A stretch of 15,249 nucleotides of DNA from an uncultured Clostridia bacterium (GTDB lineage Bacteria > Bacillota > Clostridia > Saccharofermentanales > Fastidiosipilaceae): positions 1 through 15,249 of the forward strand of contig CAMXYS010000026.1 in assembly GCA_947253135.1 (NCBI GenBank). Direction: 5' to 3'. The position numbers and the translations under genes were made by a program. The notes beneath the pieces were generated by a model that was given only the letters and a program-made list of their open reading frames with translations, ran no database searches and had not been told where the DNA came from. Of this stretch, positions 1 through 7,138 are shown piece by piece; position 1 is the stretch's first letter, and each line of letters opens with the position of its first letter.

Positions 1-9
1 ATCCAGGAC

Positions 10-43
10 GTCTCGTGGGCTCGGAGATGTGTATAAGAGACAG
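10..43 (+). other. Illumina Nextera adapter left in the assembly (artefact)
   Basis: Bases 10-43 match the Nextera read-2 transposase adapter, ending in the 19-bp Tn5 mosaic end AGATGTGTATAAGAGACAG at 25-43. This is library DNA, not genome. Bases 1-9 lie outside the adapter, where an i7 index would sit, so they are probably also technical. Genomic sequence starts at about 44, and reading frames crossing this boundary are meaningless. The match is from memory of the published adapter and is essentially exact. Confidence 0.97.
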
Positions 44-319
44 GTATTGATCCAACAGGTTTTGCAGCCCACTGTGGTCACGCAAATTGGTCATTCCCGG
101 CATGCCTCCCGGAAAGATGAGCATTTTGCCATCTTTAAAGTCACCTGCAGCAAAAGTGGTATCTGTCTGTATGCGGACACCATGGGACGACTCTATAACA
201 GGTTCATCATTGATCGAAACCAAGGCCAAATCAATCTCCGCCCGGCGCAGCAAGTCTGCCGTTATCAGTGCTTCCGCTTCTTCAGTTCCGTCTGCCATAA
301 AAAGATATACTTCTGCCAT
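44..319 (-). CDS. DJ-1/PfpI family protein, C-terminus lost at contig end
   Basis: The frame starts at the ATG at 317-319, preceded by an AGAAGGAG ribosome site about 5 nt upstream, and runs for 92 codons until the adapter junction. The protein begins MAEVYLFMADGTEEAEAL, which is the DJ-1/PfpI beta-strand plus the conserved glutamate (EE) that pairs with the nucleophilic cysteine. SSHGVRI and MLIFPGGMPGMTNLR follow, both typical of the bacterial DJ-1 (YajL/ThiJ-like) clade. The nucleophile elbow (usually A-[IV]-C-A-[AG]-P) lies beyond the break, so catalytic status cannot be judged. Full-length relatives have about 180-190 residues, so about half is present. The family includes glyoxalase-like and stress-protective members; the exact role is unknown. 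It is the next gene after ispE on the same strand, 101 bp downstream, with no clear terminator between them. Confidence 0.85.
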
Positions 320-420
320 GTGCTTCTCCTTCTCATTTTATATATTGCCTTCCTTCATTCTAACACGAGATGGAGCAGAGGCGAAAAGACAAACTTTAGC
401 TCTGCATAAAAGATAGCTGG

Positions 421-1608
421 TCAGCCGTTTAAAAAATGTCCCGGCCATACTCGACAGGTTAAGCCGGCAAAGTCGGTCCTGGAGCCGAACCGGTGAAAAA
501 GAGCATCGCGCTCCTCTTCACTTTTAAAAATACAATAGACAGCGCTTCCGGAACCGGATAGTTGAACCAAGTCGGCGCCGGCCGGATAAGCGAGCTGACC
601 GACCGCTTGGACCAGGGCGCCTAAGGGAGCAATCAAGTGCTCAAAAATATTCCCGCCCACCTGCCTTAAACTGCTTAAGCGGTCTTCTCGGATGGCCTTT
701 AAGGCAGCAAGCGGCTGTATAGCACAGCTGCGGGTAGCTGATGTAGATATATTTTTTAAAGGGGACTGCGCAAAGGGATTTAAGCCTGCGGCAAGCGTTT
801 TATGGCACCTGCCGGTCCTGTCCCTTGATCCCGTCAAGTCGCTATAGCCATTTTCTTCATCCCAAAGACGAAAAGCTTGGGCTGTTGACACCGGCAAATC
901 CGGCTGTACGAATAAAAGTGGATAGCCCGGCAAAGGGGGCAGCTGCTTAATCCGGTCGCCGATCCCTTCGCAATAGGCCAAACCGCCTTCAATAAAAAAG
1001 GGCACATCTGCACCAAGGCGGGCCGCGGTCCGGCGGAGCTCTGTTGCGCTTGGAACCGGAATAGAAAAACAATGGCGCAGGCTTTGGTCAGCTCTTAAAT
1101 AGTCGGCCAACAGACAAAGGACAGCTGCTGCATTACCGCTGCCCCCACCGAGACCGGCTTGAGCCGGCACCTGCTTTTCTAAATCTTGCAGAACACGCCA
1201 CCGCGGAGCGCCATCAGCCGGCAAAAACGGGTCAATAAAATCAGACCAAAAGGCTACAATCGCCTTGGTCATCAAATTGTTCTCCGGAGAGCAAGCCAAT
1301 TTTCTGGAGAGCTCTAAAAAGCGGGCCGAAGAATTGATTGTGACAGCAGGCCGACCGGGCGATAAAATAGGCGGGTCGACCGGTTCTGTCAAAATTAAAG
1401 CATCTTTTCCTCCCTGTTGGGGTAAGCCGGGAGCCTGCTTTACCTCGTCCAGACGCTTAATTTTTAAAGTGACATCATCTGCCGGGGCAACAGCCTGCAT
1501 GACCGTTGACAATAAATGGTACCCATCCGGCCGCCTGCCCTCTATCTCTAAAAATAGATTGATCTTCCCCGGTGACAGGCGTCTGTTGCAGTAAAAAAAT
1601 TCAGCCAA
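421..1608 (-). CDS. ispE: 4-diphosphocytidyl-2-C-methyl-D-erythritol kinase (IspE), with insertions
   Basis: IspE is a cytoplasmic GHMP kinase that phosphorylates CDP-methylerythritol in the MEP pathway to isopentenyl diphosphate. Visible motifs are the N-terminal substrate motif SPGKINLFLEIEGRRPDGYH (residues 12-31, with Lys15 the expected catalytic lysine), the ATP-binding glycine loop AGLGGGSGNAAA (151-162), LGADVPFF with the expected catalytic Asp201, and the C-terminal LSGSGSAVY (350-358). At 395 residues it is about 100 longer than most family members (280-300). The excess lies mainly at residues 53-88 and 253-297 and keeps the frame open. The start is a TTG at 1606-1608, because AAGGAG lies 11 nt upstream and overlaps the stop codon of veg; no ATG fits ahead of the conserved motif. 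The gap to veg is 15 bp, so they are probably cotranscribed, as in other Bacillota. Confidence 0.93.
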   Translation of the reverse strand: MAEFFYCNRRLSPGKINLFLEIEGRRPDGYHLLSTVMQAVAPADDVTLKIKRLDEVKQAPGLPQQGGKDALILTEPVDPPILSPGRPAVTINSSARFLELSRKLACSPENNLMTKAIVAFWSDFIDPFLPADGAPRWRVLQDLEKQVPAQAGLGGGSGNAAAVLCLLADYLRADQSLRHCFSIPVPSATELRRTAARLGADVPFFIEGGLAYCEGIGDRIKQLPPLPGYPLLFVQPDLPVSTAQAFRLWDEENGYSDLTGSRDRTGRCHKTLAAGLNPFAQSPLKNISTSATRSCAIQPLAALKAIREDRLSSLRQVGGNIFEHLIAPLGALVQAVGQLAYPAGADLVQLSGSGSAVYCIFKSEEERDALFHRFGSRTDFAGLTCRVWPGHFLNG

Positions 1609-1623
1609 TGTCTATCCGGCTCC

Positions 1624-1965
1624 TTATTGGGCATCCGTTTCAAAAGGGAGCGCTGAAGTTCCCACATCGGCCTCCTCTTCCTCCTCGTACAAGGTGCGGT
1701 CACCTAAGGCAGCTAAATCCTCATCCGGTCTGACAGCTACTTCTAAAGCATCTGTCAAGATATCAACATAACTATATGAAAGCAATTCGGTTGTATTGCC
1801 ATCGCGACGACAACGCACAGTAAAAACATTCGGATAGCAACTCTCTAAAACACCCTCTCGCACAATCACTCGGCGGCGGCCACCACTGGACCGCAGACGC
1901 ACCCTTTTGCCTATGCAAGTTTGCATATCGCGCCTGCACTGTTCAATATCTTCTCTGATAATCAT
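1624..1965 (-). CDS. veg: Veg family protein with an acidic C-terminal tail
   Basis: Residues 1-76 match the small Veg (DUF1021) family: GKRVRLRSSGGRRRVIVREG (19-38), then YPNVFTV and LLSYSYVDILT. In Bacillus subtilis, veg is a strongly transcribed gene upstream of ispE and has been linked to biofilm regulation and spore outgrowth; its biochemical function is unknown. The same veg-ispE order here supports the call. B. subtilis Veg has about 86 residues. This protein has 113, with an added tail of about 35 residues containing the run EEEEE. The ATG at 1963-1965 follows a GGGAG about 15 nt upstream, which is long spacing. A second ATG lies 13 codons in, but starting there would remove the usual N-terminal helix. 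Confidence 0.9.
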   Translation of the reverse strand: MIIREDIEQCRRDMQTCIGKRVRLRSSGGRRRVIVREGVLESCYPNVFTVRCRRDGNTTELLSYSYVDILTDALEVAVRPDEDLAALGDRTLYEEEEEADVGTSALPFETDAQ

Positions 1966-2011
1966 AACTCTACTTGCTTTCTCCCTTTTCTAAACAAATG
2001 GAATAAAAACA

Positions 2012-2031
2012 ATTGTACCTTATTCAATAAG
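2012..2031 (-). promoter_or_regulatory. Possible veg-ispE promoter with a small palindrome
   Basis: On the minus strand a TACAAT (2012-2017) resembles a -10 box. The -35 at 17-bp spacing (TGTATT) is poor, so this is tentative. Immediately upstream lies the 13-bp palindrome CTTATTCAATAAG (2019-2031), which would place a symmetric site inside the spacer. The palindrome is short and AT-rich and may be chance. The 86-bp gap between proC and veg contains nothing else I can name. Confidence 0.3.
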
Positions 2032-2051
2032 TTAAATACATCAAGCCCTGT

Positions 2052-2852
2052 CTACATCTCCCGCAAACGGCGCACACTGGCCTCCATCGCAGCCATCACC
2101 ATGCCGTTAAAGCCTGCCTTCTCCAAAGTGGCCACACCAGCTATAGTGGTGCCGGCAGGCGAACAGACCGCTTCCCTTAACTCGGCCGGATGTTTTTTCG
2201 TCTTTAGGACCATGCGGGCAGCCCCTTCCACTGTTTTAGCTGCAAATAAAGTAGCCTGGTCAGCACGCAGGCCCTGCTCAATGCCCCCTTGAACCAAGGC
2301 CTCAATCAACATGTAGACGTAAGCCGGTGAAGAAGAAGATGTTGCCAAGACAGCCGGTACTAAATCAGCTGTAATTTCAGCAGCCAGGCCAAAAGACTGA
2401 AAGAAAGATAAAACGGTTTCCTTTTCCGCTGCTGTCAAGTGGTCGCCAAAACACAGACCGGTCATACTGCTGCCCACCATAGCAGGTGTATTAGGGATGG
2501 CATGAACCAATTTTAAATTTTCTTTGGCCAAAGTCTCGGCCATTAGATCGATGGTCCAGGACGGCGATATGCTAATGATTACATGTTCTGTTGTCACCAC
2601 CGGACGGATCTCAGTAATCACGCTTTGATAAACTTGCGGTTTAACCGCCAAAATGAGGTATTTAGCCGCCTTGGCTAAAGACCGGTTGTCCACTGCTGTA
2701 AAAACACCATAAATTTCATTTAAGCGCCGGTCCGCTGACAGGTCGGCACTGTGCACCAGCAAGTCTGCCGGTTGACAGAGGCCTGCTTGCAAACAACCGG
2801 CCAGCATCGCCTCGCCCATATGACCACACCCGATAAAGCCTATTTTATCCAT
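2052..2852 (-). CDS. proC: Pyrroline-5-carboxylate reductase
   Basis: ProC reduces delta-1-pyrroline-5-carboxylate to L-proline with NAD(P)H, the last step of proline synthesis, in the cytoplasm. The 266-residue length is normal. The N-terminus MDKIGFIGCGHMGEAML is the Rossmann GxGxxG dinucleotide fold. ILAVKPQVYQ and ISISPSWTI are typical of the family, and VHAIPNTPAMVGSSMTGLCF is the family motif at the domain junction. The C-terminal dimerisation region holds LATSSSSPAYVYMLIEAL and the proline-binding stretch REAVCSPAGTTIAGVATLE. The family usually has GSGPAY and V.SPGGTT, so SSSSPAY and CSPAGTT are slight variants. The ATG at 2850-2852 follows a G-rich stretch, and a good promoter lies upstream. 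It is transcribed toward veg, 86 bp away. Confidence 0.96.
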   Translation of the reverse strand: MDKIGFIGCGHMGEAMLAGCLQAGLCQPADLLVHSADLSADRRLNEIYGVFTAVDNRSLAKAAKYLILAVKPQVYQSVITEIRPVVTTEHVIISISPSWTIDLMAETLAKENLKLVHAIPNTPAMVGSSMTGLCFGDHLTAAEKETVLSFFQSFGLAAEITADLVPAVLATSSSSPAYVYMLIEALVQGGIEQGLRADQATLFAAKTVEGAARMVLKTKKHPAELREAVCSPAGTTIAGVATLEKAGFNGMVMAAMEASVRRLREM

Positions 2853-2903
2853 TTAACCTAACCCCCATCTAAGCAAATTTAATTCGTTGACAAACACTAC
2901 CTC

Positions 2904-2932
2904 ATTATAAACGATACTGCCCGGTGTGCTAA
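2904..2932 (-). promoter_or_regulatory. proC promoter
   Basis: On the minus strand TTAGCA (2927-2932) and a perfect TATAAT (2904-2909) are separated by 17 bp, a good sigma-A type promoter. Transcription would start near 2897, giving a leader of about 45 nt before the proC ATG. Its -35 box overlaps the candidate fhs -10 element on the other strand. Confidence 0.65.
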
Positions 2933-2935
2933 AAT
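2927..2935 (+). promoter_or_regulatory. Possible extended -10 promoter of fhs
   Basis: TGCTAAAAT at 2927-2935 fits an extended -10 (TGn plus TAAAAT), 41 bp before the fhs ATG. A consensus TTGACA lies at 2887-2892, but no -10 box sits at a usual distance from it, so it may not be used. The -35 for the extended -10 would be weak (around 2905-2912). Tentative. Confidence 0.35.
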
Positions 2936-2975
2936 AGAAAAAATCAAGACTAGAATTAGAAATGAGCGCCGTCCT

Positions 2976-4649
2976 ATGTTAAGTGATTTTGAAATCGCCT
3001 CGCAAGCCCAACTAAAAAACATCTCTGCTGTCGCCGCCGACCTGGATCTGAAGGCAGATGAACTGATTCCCTATGGATCCCACATGGCCAAACTCCCCGC
3101 TGAAAAAATTCTGGCCGAGCGGCACGACCGGCCGGACGGGCAGCTCGTTTTAGTAACTGCAACCAGCCCGACCCCCGCCGGCGAAGGGAAGACAACCCAG
3201 TCGATCGGTCTGGCTCAAGCACTCGCTCGTCTGGGGAAAAAGGCAATCGTAGCTCTGCGGGAACCATCTCTAGGACCGGTCTTCGGTCTAAAAGGCGGGG
3301 CCGCCGGCGGTGGATACAGCCAAGTCTTGCCGATGGAGCAGATCAATTTACATTTTACCGGTGATCTGCACGCCATCACAGCCGCCAACAATTTGTGCGC
3401 CGCCCTATTGGACAACCACCTGTTCCAAGGCAACAAGCTTGCTATCGACCCCAAACGGATCGTCTGGCAACGCTGCTTGGACAGCAACGACCGCAGCCTG
3501 CGCCACATCTTGATCAATCCGACTGCCCGGCCGGCCGACCCCATGCGTGAAGAACATTTTAGGATAACCGCCGCCTCTGAGGTGATGGCCCTTTTTTGTC
3601 TGGCGAATTCAAACCAAGATCTCGGTCGCCGTTTAAAAGAACTCATTGTGGCCTATGATCAGTCCGGTCAGGCCGTGACGGCGGCAGATATCGGCGCGGC
3701 GGGGGCCATGCATGCGCTTTTAAAAGATGCCTTTAATCCCAACTTAGTACAGACACTGGAAGGTACACCGGCCCTCATTCACGGCGGACCTTTTGCCAAC
3801 ATCGCCCACGGTTGCAGTAGTATCATCGCCACTAAGCTGGGACTTAAGCTGGCCGATATCCTCATTACCGAAGCCGGCTTCGGAGCTGATCTAGGAGCGG
3901 AGAAATTTTTGGACATCACTGCCCCTAAAGCCGGTTTCAAGCCAGCCGCAGGTGTCGTTGTGACAACGGTTCGCTCACTAAAATACAATGGTGGTCAACC
4001 GTCAGACGAACTCACTAAGGCAGACTTAAAGGCTCTGGCAAGAGGGCTTAGCAACCTGGAGAAGCACTTGGAAAATTTGGCCCGGTTCGGATTGCCGGCC
4101 CTGGTGGTCATCAACTGCTTTCCCACCGACACTGCCGCTGAACGGGAGCTTATTCATGCCTGCTGTCAAAAACACGGGGTTCGCTGTGCCGAATCTCATG
4201 CTTACAGCGCCGGGGGCGACGGGGCCACAGCAGCAGCCGGCCTCTTGCTGGAACTCTTAAAGACCGAGCAAGCTTGTTACCAGCCACTCTACCAAAATGA
4301 CCTCCCTTTGGAAGAAAAAATAAAAAAGGTCGCTATTGAAATCTATGGTGCCGCTGCGGTTCATTTTTCCCCGGAGGCAATTCAGGAAATGGCTGTGGCC
4401 AAAGCGGCCGGGGCAGATGCTCTACCTGTTTGCATCGCTAAAACACCCTACTCCTTTTCAGATGATCCCAGCCGACTCGGCCGCCCCGAAGGCTTTACCC
4501 TTACCATTCGCTCCATGCACATTAACAAGGGGGCCGGCTTTACAGTTTGTCTGACTGACCGAGTATTAACGATGCCCGGTCTACCCAGGCACCCGGCGGC
4601 GGAACAAATTAAAGTTACACCGGGAGGGCAAATTACCGGTCTGTTCTAA
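2976..4649 (+). CDS. fhs: Formate-tetrahydrofolate ligase
   Basis: Fhs joins formate to tetrahydrofolate using ATP, giving 10-formyl-THF for one-carbon metabolism. In anaerobes it serves purine synthesis, serine/glycine metabolism and the methyl branch of acetogenesis. The protein has 557 residues, the normal length for the monofunctional bacterial enzyme. It begins with the family signature LSDFEIASQAQLKNISAVA and has the P-loop-like ATP site TPTPAGEGKTTQSIGLAQAL (65-84). Further on are the conserved REPSLGPVFGLKGGAAGGGY, HGGPFANIAHGCSS and TEAGFGADLGAEKF. The ATG at 2976 matches the normal N-terminus of relatives, although the ribosome site before it is weak. It stands alone and divergent from proC. 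No terminator is seen before its stop codon overlaps the end of ydbC. Confidence 0.98.
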   Translation: MLSDFEIASQAQLKNISAVAADLDLKADELIPYGSHMAKLPAEKILAERHDRPDGQLVLVTATSPTPAGEGKTTQSIGLAQALARLGKKAIVALREPSLGPVFGLKGGAAGGGYSQVLPMEQINLHFTGDLHAITAANNLCAALLDNHLFQGNKLAIDPKRIVWQRCLDSNDRSLRHILINPTARPADPMREEHFRITAASEVMALFCLANSNQDLGRRLKELIVAYDQSGQAVTAADIGAAGAMHALLKDAFNPNLVQTLEGTPALIHGGPFANIAHGCSSIIATKLGLKLADILITEAGFGADLGAEKFLDITAPKAGFKPAAGVVVTTVRSLKYNGGQPSDELTKADLKALARGLSNLEKHLENLARFGLPALVVINCFPTDTAAERELIHACCQKHGVRCAESHAYSAGGDGATAAAGLLLELLKTEQACYQPLYQNDLPLEEKIKKVAIEIYGAAAVHFSPEAIQEMAVAKAAGADALPVCIAKTPYSFSDDPSRLGRPEGFTLTIRSMHINKGAGFTVCLTDRVLTMPGLPRHPAAEQIKVTPGGQITGLF

Positions 4650-4897
4650 ATTGCCAAGTCAGCCGGTTCGAGGTCTTTTAACAGGGCTCTTAAATTCTCA
4701 GTTTCCTCCCCTGTCAATCCGACACCCCGGCTCATTTTTTCATGCTCCGGATCCCATTCTCTGATATCGAGCCGGGGCCGCCCGTCATTCCAAGACACGA
4801 TATTGACCTCTTTAGACCAACCGGTTTTGCTGACGCTGAGGCTGCCCAAGTGCCTGTGAATTTGATAAGTTACCTGCCTGTTCCTGTTCGTTTCCAT
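4646..4897 (-). CDS. ydbC: YdbC-like PC4 family single-strand DNA-binding protein
   Basis: The small protein (83 residues) resembles bacterial YdbC, the prokaryotic counterpart of the PC4/Sub1 coactivator fold that binds single-stranded DNA as a dimer. Visible features are TGWSKEVNIVSWNDGRPRLD followed by IREWDPEHEKMSRGVGLT and a short C-terminal helix, matching the layout of this family. I chose the ATG at 4895-4897 because AAAGGA lies 9 nt upstream of it; the ATG three codons earlier (4904-4906) abuts the same AAAGGA with no spacing. Family function in vivo is unclear; roles in transcription, replication or repair have been proposed. It follows clpX on the same strand beyond a terminator. 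Its TAG overlaps the fhs stop codon on the opposite strand. Confidence 0.8.
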   Translation of the reverse strand: METNRNRQVTYQIHRHLGSLSVSKTGWSKEVNIVSWNDGRPRLDIREWDPEHEKMSRGVGLTGEETENLRALLKDLEPADLAI

Positions 4898-4951
4898 TGC
4901 TGTCATTCCTTTCTTGCCGACTGGGTCGGAACTTCGCTGTTACACATTTAA

Positions 4952-4980
4952 ATTCTAAAATCTGCTACAGCGATTATCAC
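4952..4980 (-). promoter_or_regulatory. Likely ydbC promoter
   Basis: GTGATA (4975-4980) and TAGAAT (4952-4957) on the minus strand are 17 bp apart. They lie just beyond the clpX terminator and about 55 bp before the ydbC start, consistent with independent expression of ydbC. Confidence 0.45.
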
Positions 4981-4983
4981 AAG

Positions 4984-5034
4984 AAAAAATAAACAAAAAA
5001 GGACCTGTTTGCCGGGAAAGCGACAAACAGGTCC
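4984..5034 (-). terminator. Rho-independent terminator after clpX
   Basis: A perfect 11-bp stem (GGACCTGTTTG at 5001-5011 with its complement at 5024-5034) encloses a 12-nt loop. In the direction of clpX the stem is followed by TTTTTTGTTTATTTTTTC, an excellent U-tract. It lies 27 bp after the clpX stop. On the plus strand the 3' side reads TCCTTTTA, so it may also stop plus-strand readthrough from fhs. Confidence 0.92.
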
Positions 5035-5061
5035 TCCTTTTAGCTGAACTGTCCCAACCGT

Positions 5062-6405
5062 CTAGGCACTGGCCTCCGACTTTCGGATCAGACGTGGATT
5101 CTCCTTGCCCTGAACGGCTTTTTTAGTGATGACACAACGGACAACATCCTCCTGCGAGGGAACCTCAAACATGACATCTGTCATTAACTTTTCGATCACG
5201 GCCCGTAAACCACGAGCACCGGTCTTGCGGTCAAGTGCTTGGCGGGCAATTTCAACGATGGCCGCTTCTTCAAATTCCAGTTCGACACCATCCAAGTGCA
5301 GCATATAGCGGTATTGCTTAACCAGGGCGTTTTTCGGCTCGCGTAAAATTTTGACCAAAGCCTGCTCGTCCAATTGGTCCAAGGTCACTGTGACCGGCAC
5401 CCGGCCGATAAATTCCGGAATCAGACCAAACTTGAGCAAATCTTCCGGCAAAAGCTCTCCCAGGACCGACTTTTCCTCTTCGACCTTAGTACCTTTAATT
5501 TCAGCACCGAAACCCATTGATTTTTTTCCGATTCGGTCACGGATAATACTCTCGATACCATCAAAGGCACCACCACAGATAAAGAGGATATTAGTGGTAT
5601 CCATCTGAATAAACTCTTGGTGCGGATGCTTTCTTCCACCTTCCGGCGGTACATTCGCTACTGTGCTCTCTAAAATTTTAAGTAAGGCCTGCTGTACCCC
5701 TTCCCCACTGACGTCGCGGGTAATCGAAGGGTTGTCCGAGCGCCGGGTAATTTTATCAATCTCATCAATATAGATAATTCCACGCTCTGCTCGGGCAACA
5801 TCATAATCAGCATTTTGCAATAATTTCAATAAGATATTTTCTACATCCTCGCCGACATAACCGGCCTCCGTTAGGGCGGTGGCATCGGCTATCGAAAAGG
5901 GGACATCCAGCAATTTAGCCAACGTTTGGGCTAGCAGGGTTTTACCTGACCCGGTCGGACCGATCAGCAAAATATTGCTCTTGGTCAGCTCGACCGTCTC
6001 GCCTTCCGACTCACCCTTTGCAGTGGCGGTGGCAATGCCGTTCTTGGTTTGCACGGACTCTGCATACACTCGTTTGTAGTGGTTATAAACTGCGACAGCC
6101 AGTGATTTCTTAGCGCGATCTTGTCCGATCACGTAATCATCCAGCGCCGCTTTAATTTCTGCCGGTGTCGGTACATCTGCCGGCAGGTCAGCGGTCTCGG
6201 ACAGGGTCTTGCCGCCCCCCCCATGCTGTTCTTTATGAAGCATGTCAGCACAAAGTTCAACGCATTCATTACAAATAAAAATTCCGGGGCCGGCGATCAT
6301 ACGCTCTACCTGAGCCTCTGTTTTGCCACAAAAAGAGCAGGAGAGCGGTTTAAATAAATCATTTTCATCAAACGGCGGGCCCCCGCCGTTAGTCTGGTCA
6401 GACAT
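5062..6405 (-). CDS. clpX: ATP-dependent Clp protease ATP-binding subunit ClpX
   Basis: ClpX is the hexameric AAA+ unfoldase that feeds substrates into ClpP. The 447-residue protein has an N-terminal zinc-binding domain with Cys23, Cys26, Cys45 and Cys48, Walker A GPTGSGKT (149-156), pore loop GYVGED (182-187), Walker B IIYIDEID (210-217), RDVSGEGVQQALLKILE (230-246) and the sensor-2 motif TGARGLR near the C-terminus. The ClpP-docking loop reads MGF (297-299) where IGF is usual. A low-complexity insertion of about 25 residues lies at 115-139, where length varies in the family. The ATG at 6403-6405 follows a GAGG whose bases are the last codons of clpP. The two genes are 5 bp apart and surely cotranscribed. 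The coding start holds a strong inverted repeat at 6371-6390. Confidence 0.98.
   Translation of the reverse strand: MSDQTNGGGPPFDENDLFKPLSCSFCGKTEAQVERMIAGPGIFICNECVELCADMLHKEQHGGGGKTLSETADLPADVPTPAEIKAALDDYVIGQDRAKKSLAVAVYNHYKRVYAESVQTKNGIATATAKGESEGETVELTKSNILLIGPTGSGKTLLAQTLAKLLDVPFSIADATALTEAGYVGEDVENILLKLLQNADYDVARAERGIIYIDEIDKITRRSDNPSITRDVSGEGVQQALLKILESTVANVPPEGGRKHPHQEFIQMDTTNILFICGGAFDGIESIIRDRIGKKSMGFGAEIKGTKVEEEKSVLGELLPEDLLKFGLIPEFIGRVPVTVTLDQLDEQALVKILREPKNALVKQYRYMLHLDGVELEFEEAAIVEIARQALDRKTGARGLRAVIEKLMTDVMFEVPSQEDVVRCVITKKAVQGKENPRLIRKSEASA
6371..6390 (-). repeat. GC inverted repeat in the first codons of clpX
   Basis: The sequence is two 9-bp arms (AACGGCGGG and CCCGCCGTT) with a 2-bp centre, 15 to 35 nt after the clpX start on the mRNA, encoding part of the NGGGPPF stretch. 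It could fold into a stable hairpin beside the ribosome initiation site. The same core occurs in the tig leader at 8618-8633. Confidence 0.6.
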
Positions 6406-6410
6406 GAAGC

Positions 6411-7049
6411 TTACCTCGTTGTCATAATTTCATCGACAACACCGTATGCCAAGGCCTCTTCAGCCGACATCCAGTTGTCGCGGTCGCTGTCACGGGCAAT
6501 TGTTTCATACGACTGCCCGGTGCGTTCGGCTAAAATTGTATTGAGACGGTGTTTAAGTTTGCGAATATGTTCAGAAGCGATATGGATATCGCTGGCTTGG
6601 CCCTGAGCGCCACCGGAAGGCTGGTGAATCATCACTTCAGCATTAGGCAGGATGGTGCGCTTGCCTTGGGTTCCCGCCGCCAATAGAAAAGCACCCATGC
6701 TGGCCGCCATGCCCATACAAATCGTACGCACATCAGGCTTTATGTATTGCATGGTATCATAGATCATCAAACCCGAGCTCACTTCACCACCGGGGCTATT
6801 AATGTAAAGTTGAATGTCCTTCTCCGGGTCTTCTGCCTCTAGAAAAAGTAATTGAGCCGTCACCAGGCCGGCCGTTACTGAATTAACCTCATCCGATAAA
6901 AAAATAATGCGCTCTTTAAGCAGGCGAGAATAGATGTCATAAGCTCTCTCGCCTCTGTTCGTCTGCTCGATAACTGTAGGCACCAAGGCATTACGAGGTA
7001 AATCCTGCAAAAAATTTGAGGGGCCGGTAAAAAAATTACTATTGTACAT
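6411..7049 (-). CDS. clpP: ATP-dependent Clp protease proteolytic subunit ClpP
   Basis: ClpP is the serine peptidase that forms the double-heptamer chamber of ClpXP. I start it at the ATG at 7047-7049, because AAAGGA lies 7 nt upstream; an ATG 9 codons earlier has no comparable site. That gives 212 residues. The core LVPTVIEQTNRGERAYDIYS (22-41) is typical, as are GMAASMGAFLLA with nucleophile Ser117, MIHQPSGG with His142 and the RDSDRD segment (186-191) carrying the acidic triad residue. Ser to His spacing (25) equals that of E. coli ClpP. About 20 residues precede the usual mature N-terminus, which may be a propeptide. clpP and clpX form one operon, downstream of tig but separated from it by a terminator and a CtsR-like promoter. 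Confidence 0.97.
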   Translation of the reverse strand: MYNSNFFTGPSNFLQDLPRNALVPTVIEQTNRGERAYDIYSRLLKERIIFLSDEVNSVTAGLVTAQLLFLEAEDPEKDIQLYINSPGGEVSSGLMIYDTMQYIKPDVRTICMGMAASMGAFLLAAGTQGKRTILPNAEVMIHQPSGGAQGQASDIHIASEHIRKLKHRLNTILAERTGQSYETIARDSDRDNWMSAEEALAYGVVDEIMTTR

Positions 7050-7108
7050 AGTGATGTCCTTTCTAAAAGCAATCAAAGCAATTTGACTGAGTAACCTTAT
7101 TCATGGCT

Positions 7109-7138
7109 AACATACTAACATAGATCAAGGATAGTCAA
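7109..7138 (-). promoter_or_regulatory. Probable clpPX promoter
   Basis: On the minus strand TTGACT (7133-7138) and TATGTT (7109-7114) are separated by 18 bp, about 60 bp before the clpP ATG. The -35 lies inside a CtsR-like operator. Confidence 0.5.

Noticed and set aside
1..409. Plus-strand frames across the left end
   Set aside because: They run through the adapter or lie opposite the clearly conserved DJ-1 frame.
2887..2892. Consensus TTGACA as the fhs -35 box
   Set aside because: The nearest -10-like hexamers are 13 or 20 bp away, outside the usual 16-18 bp.
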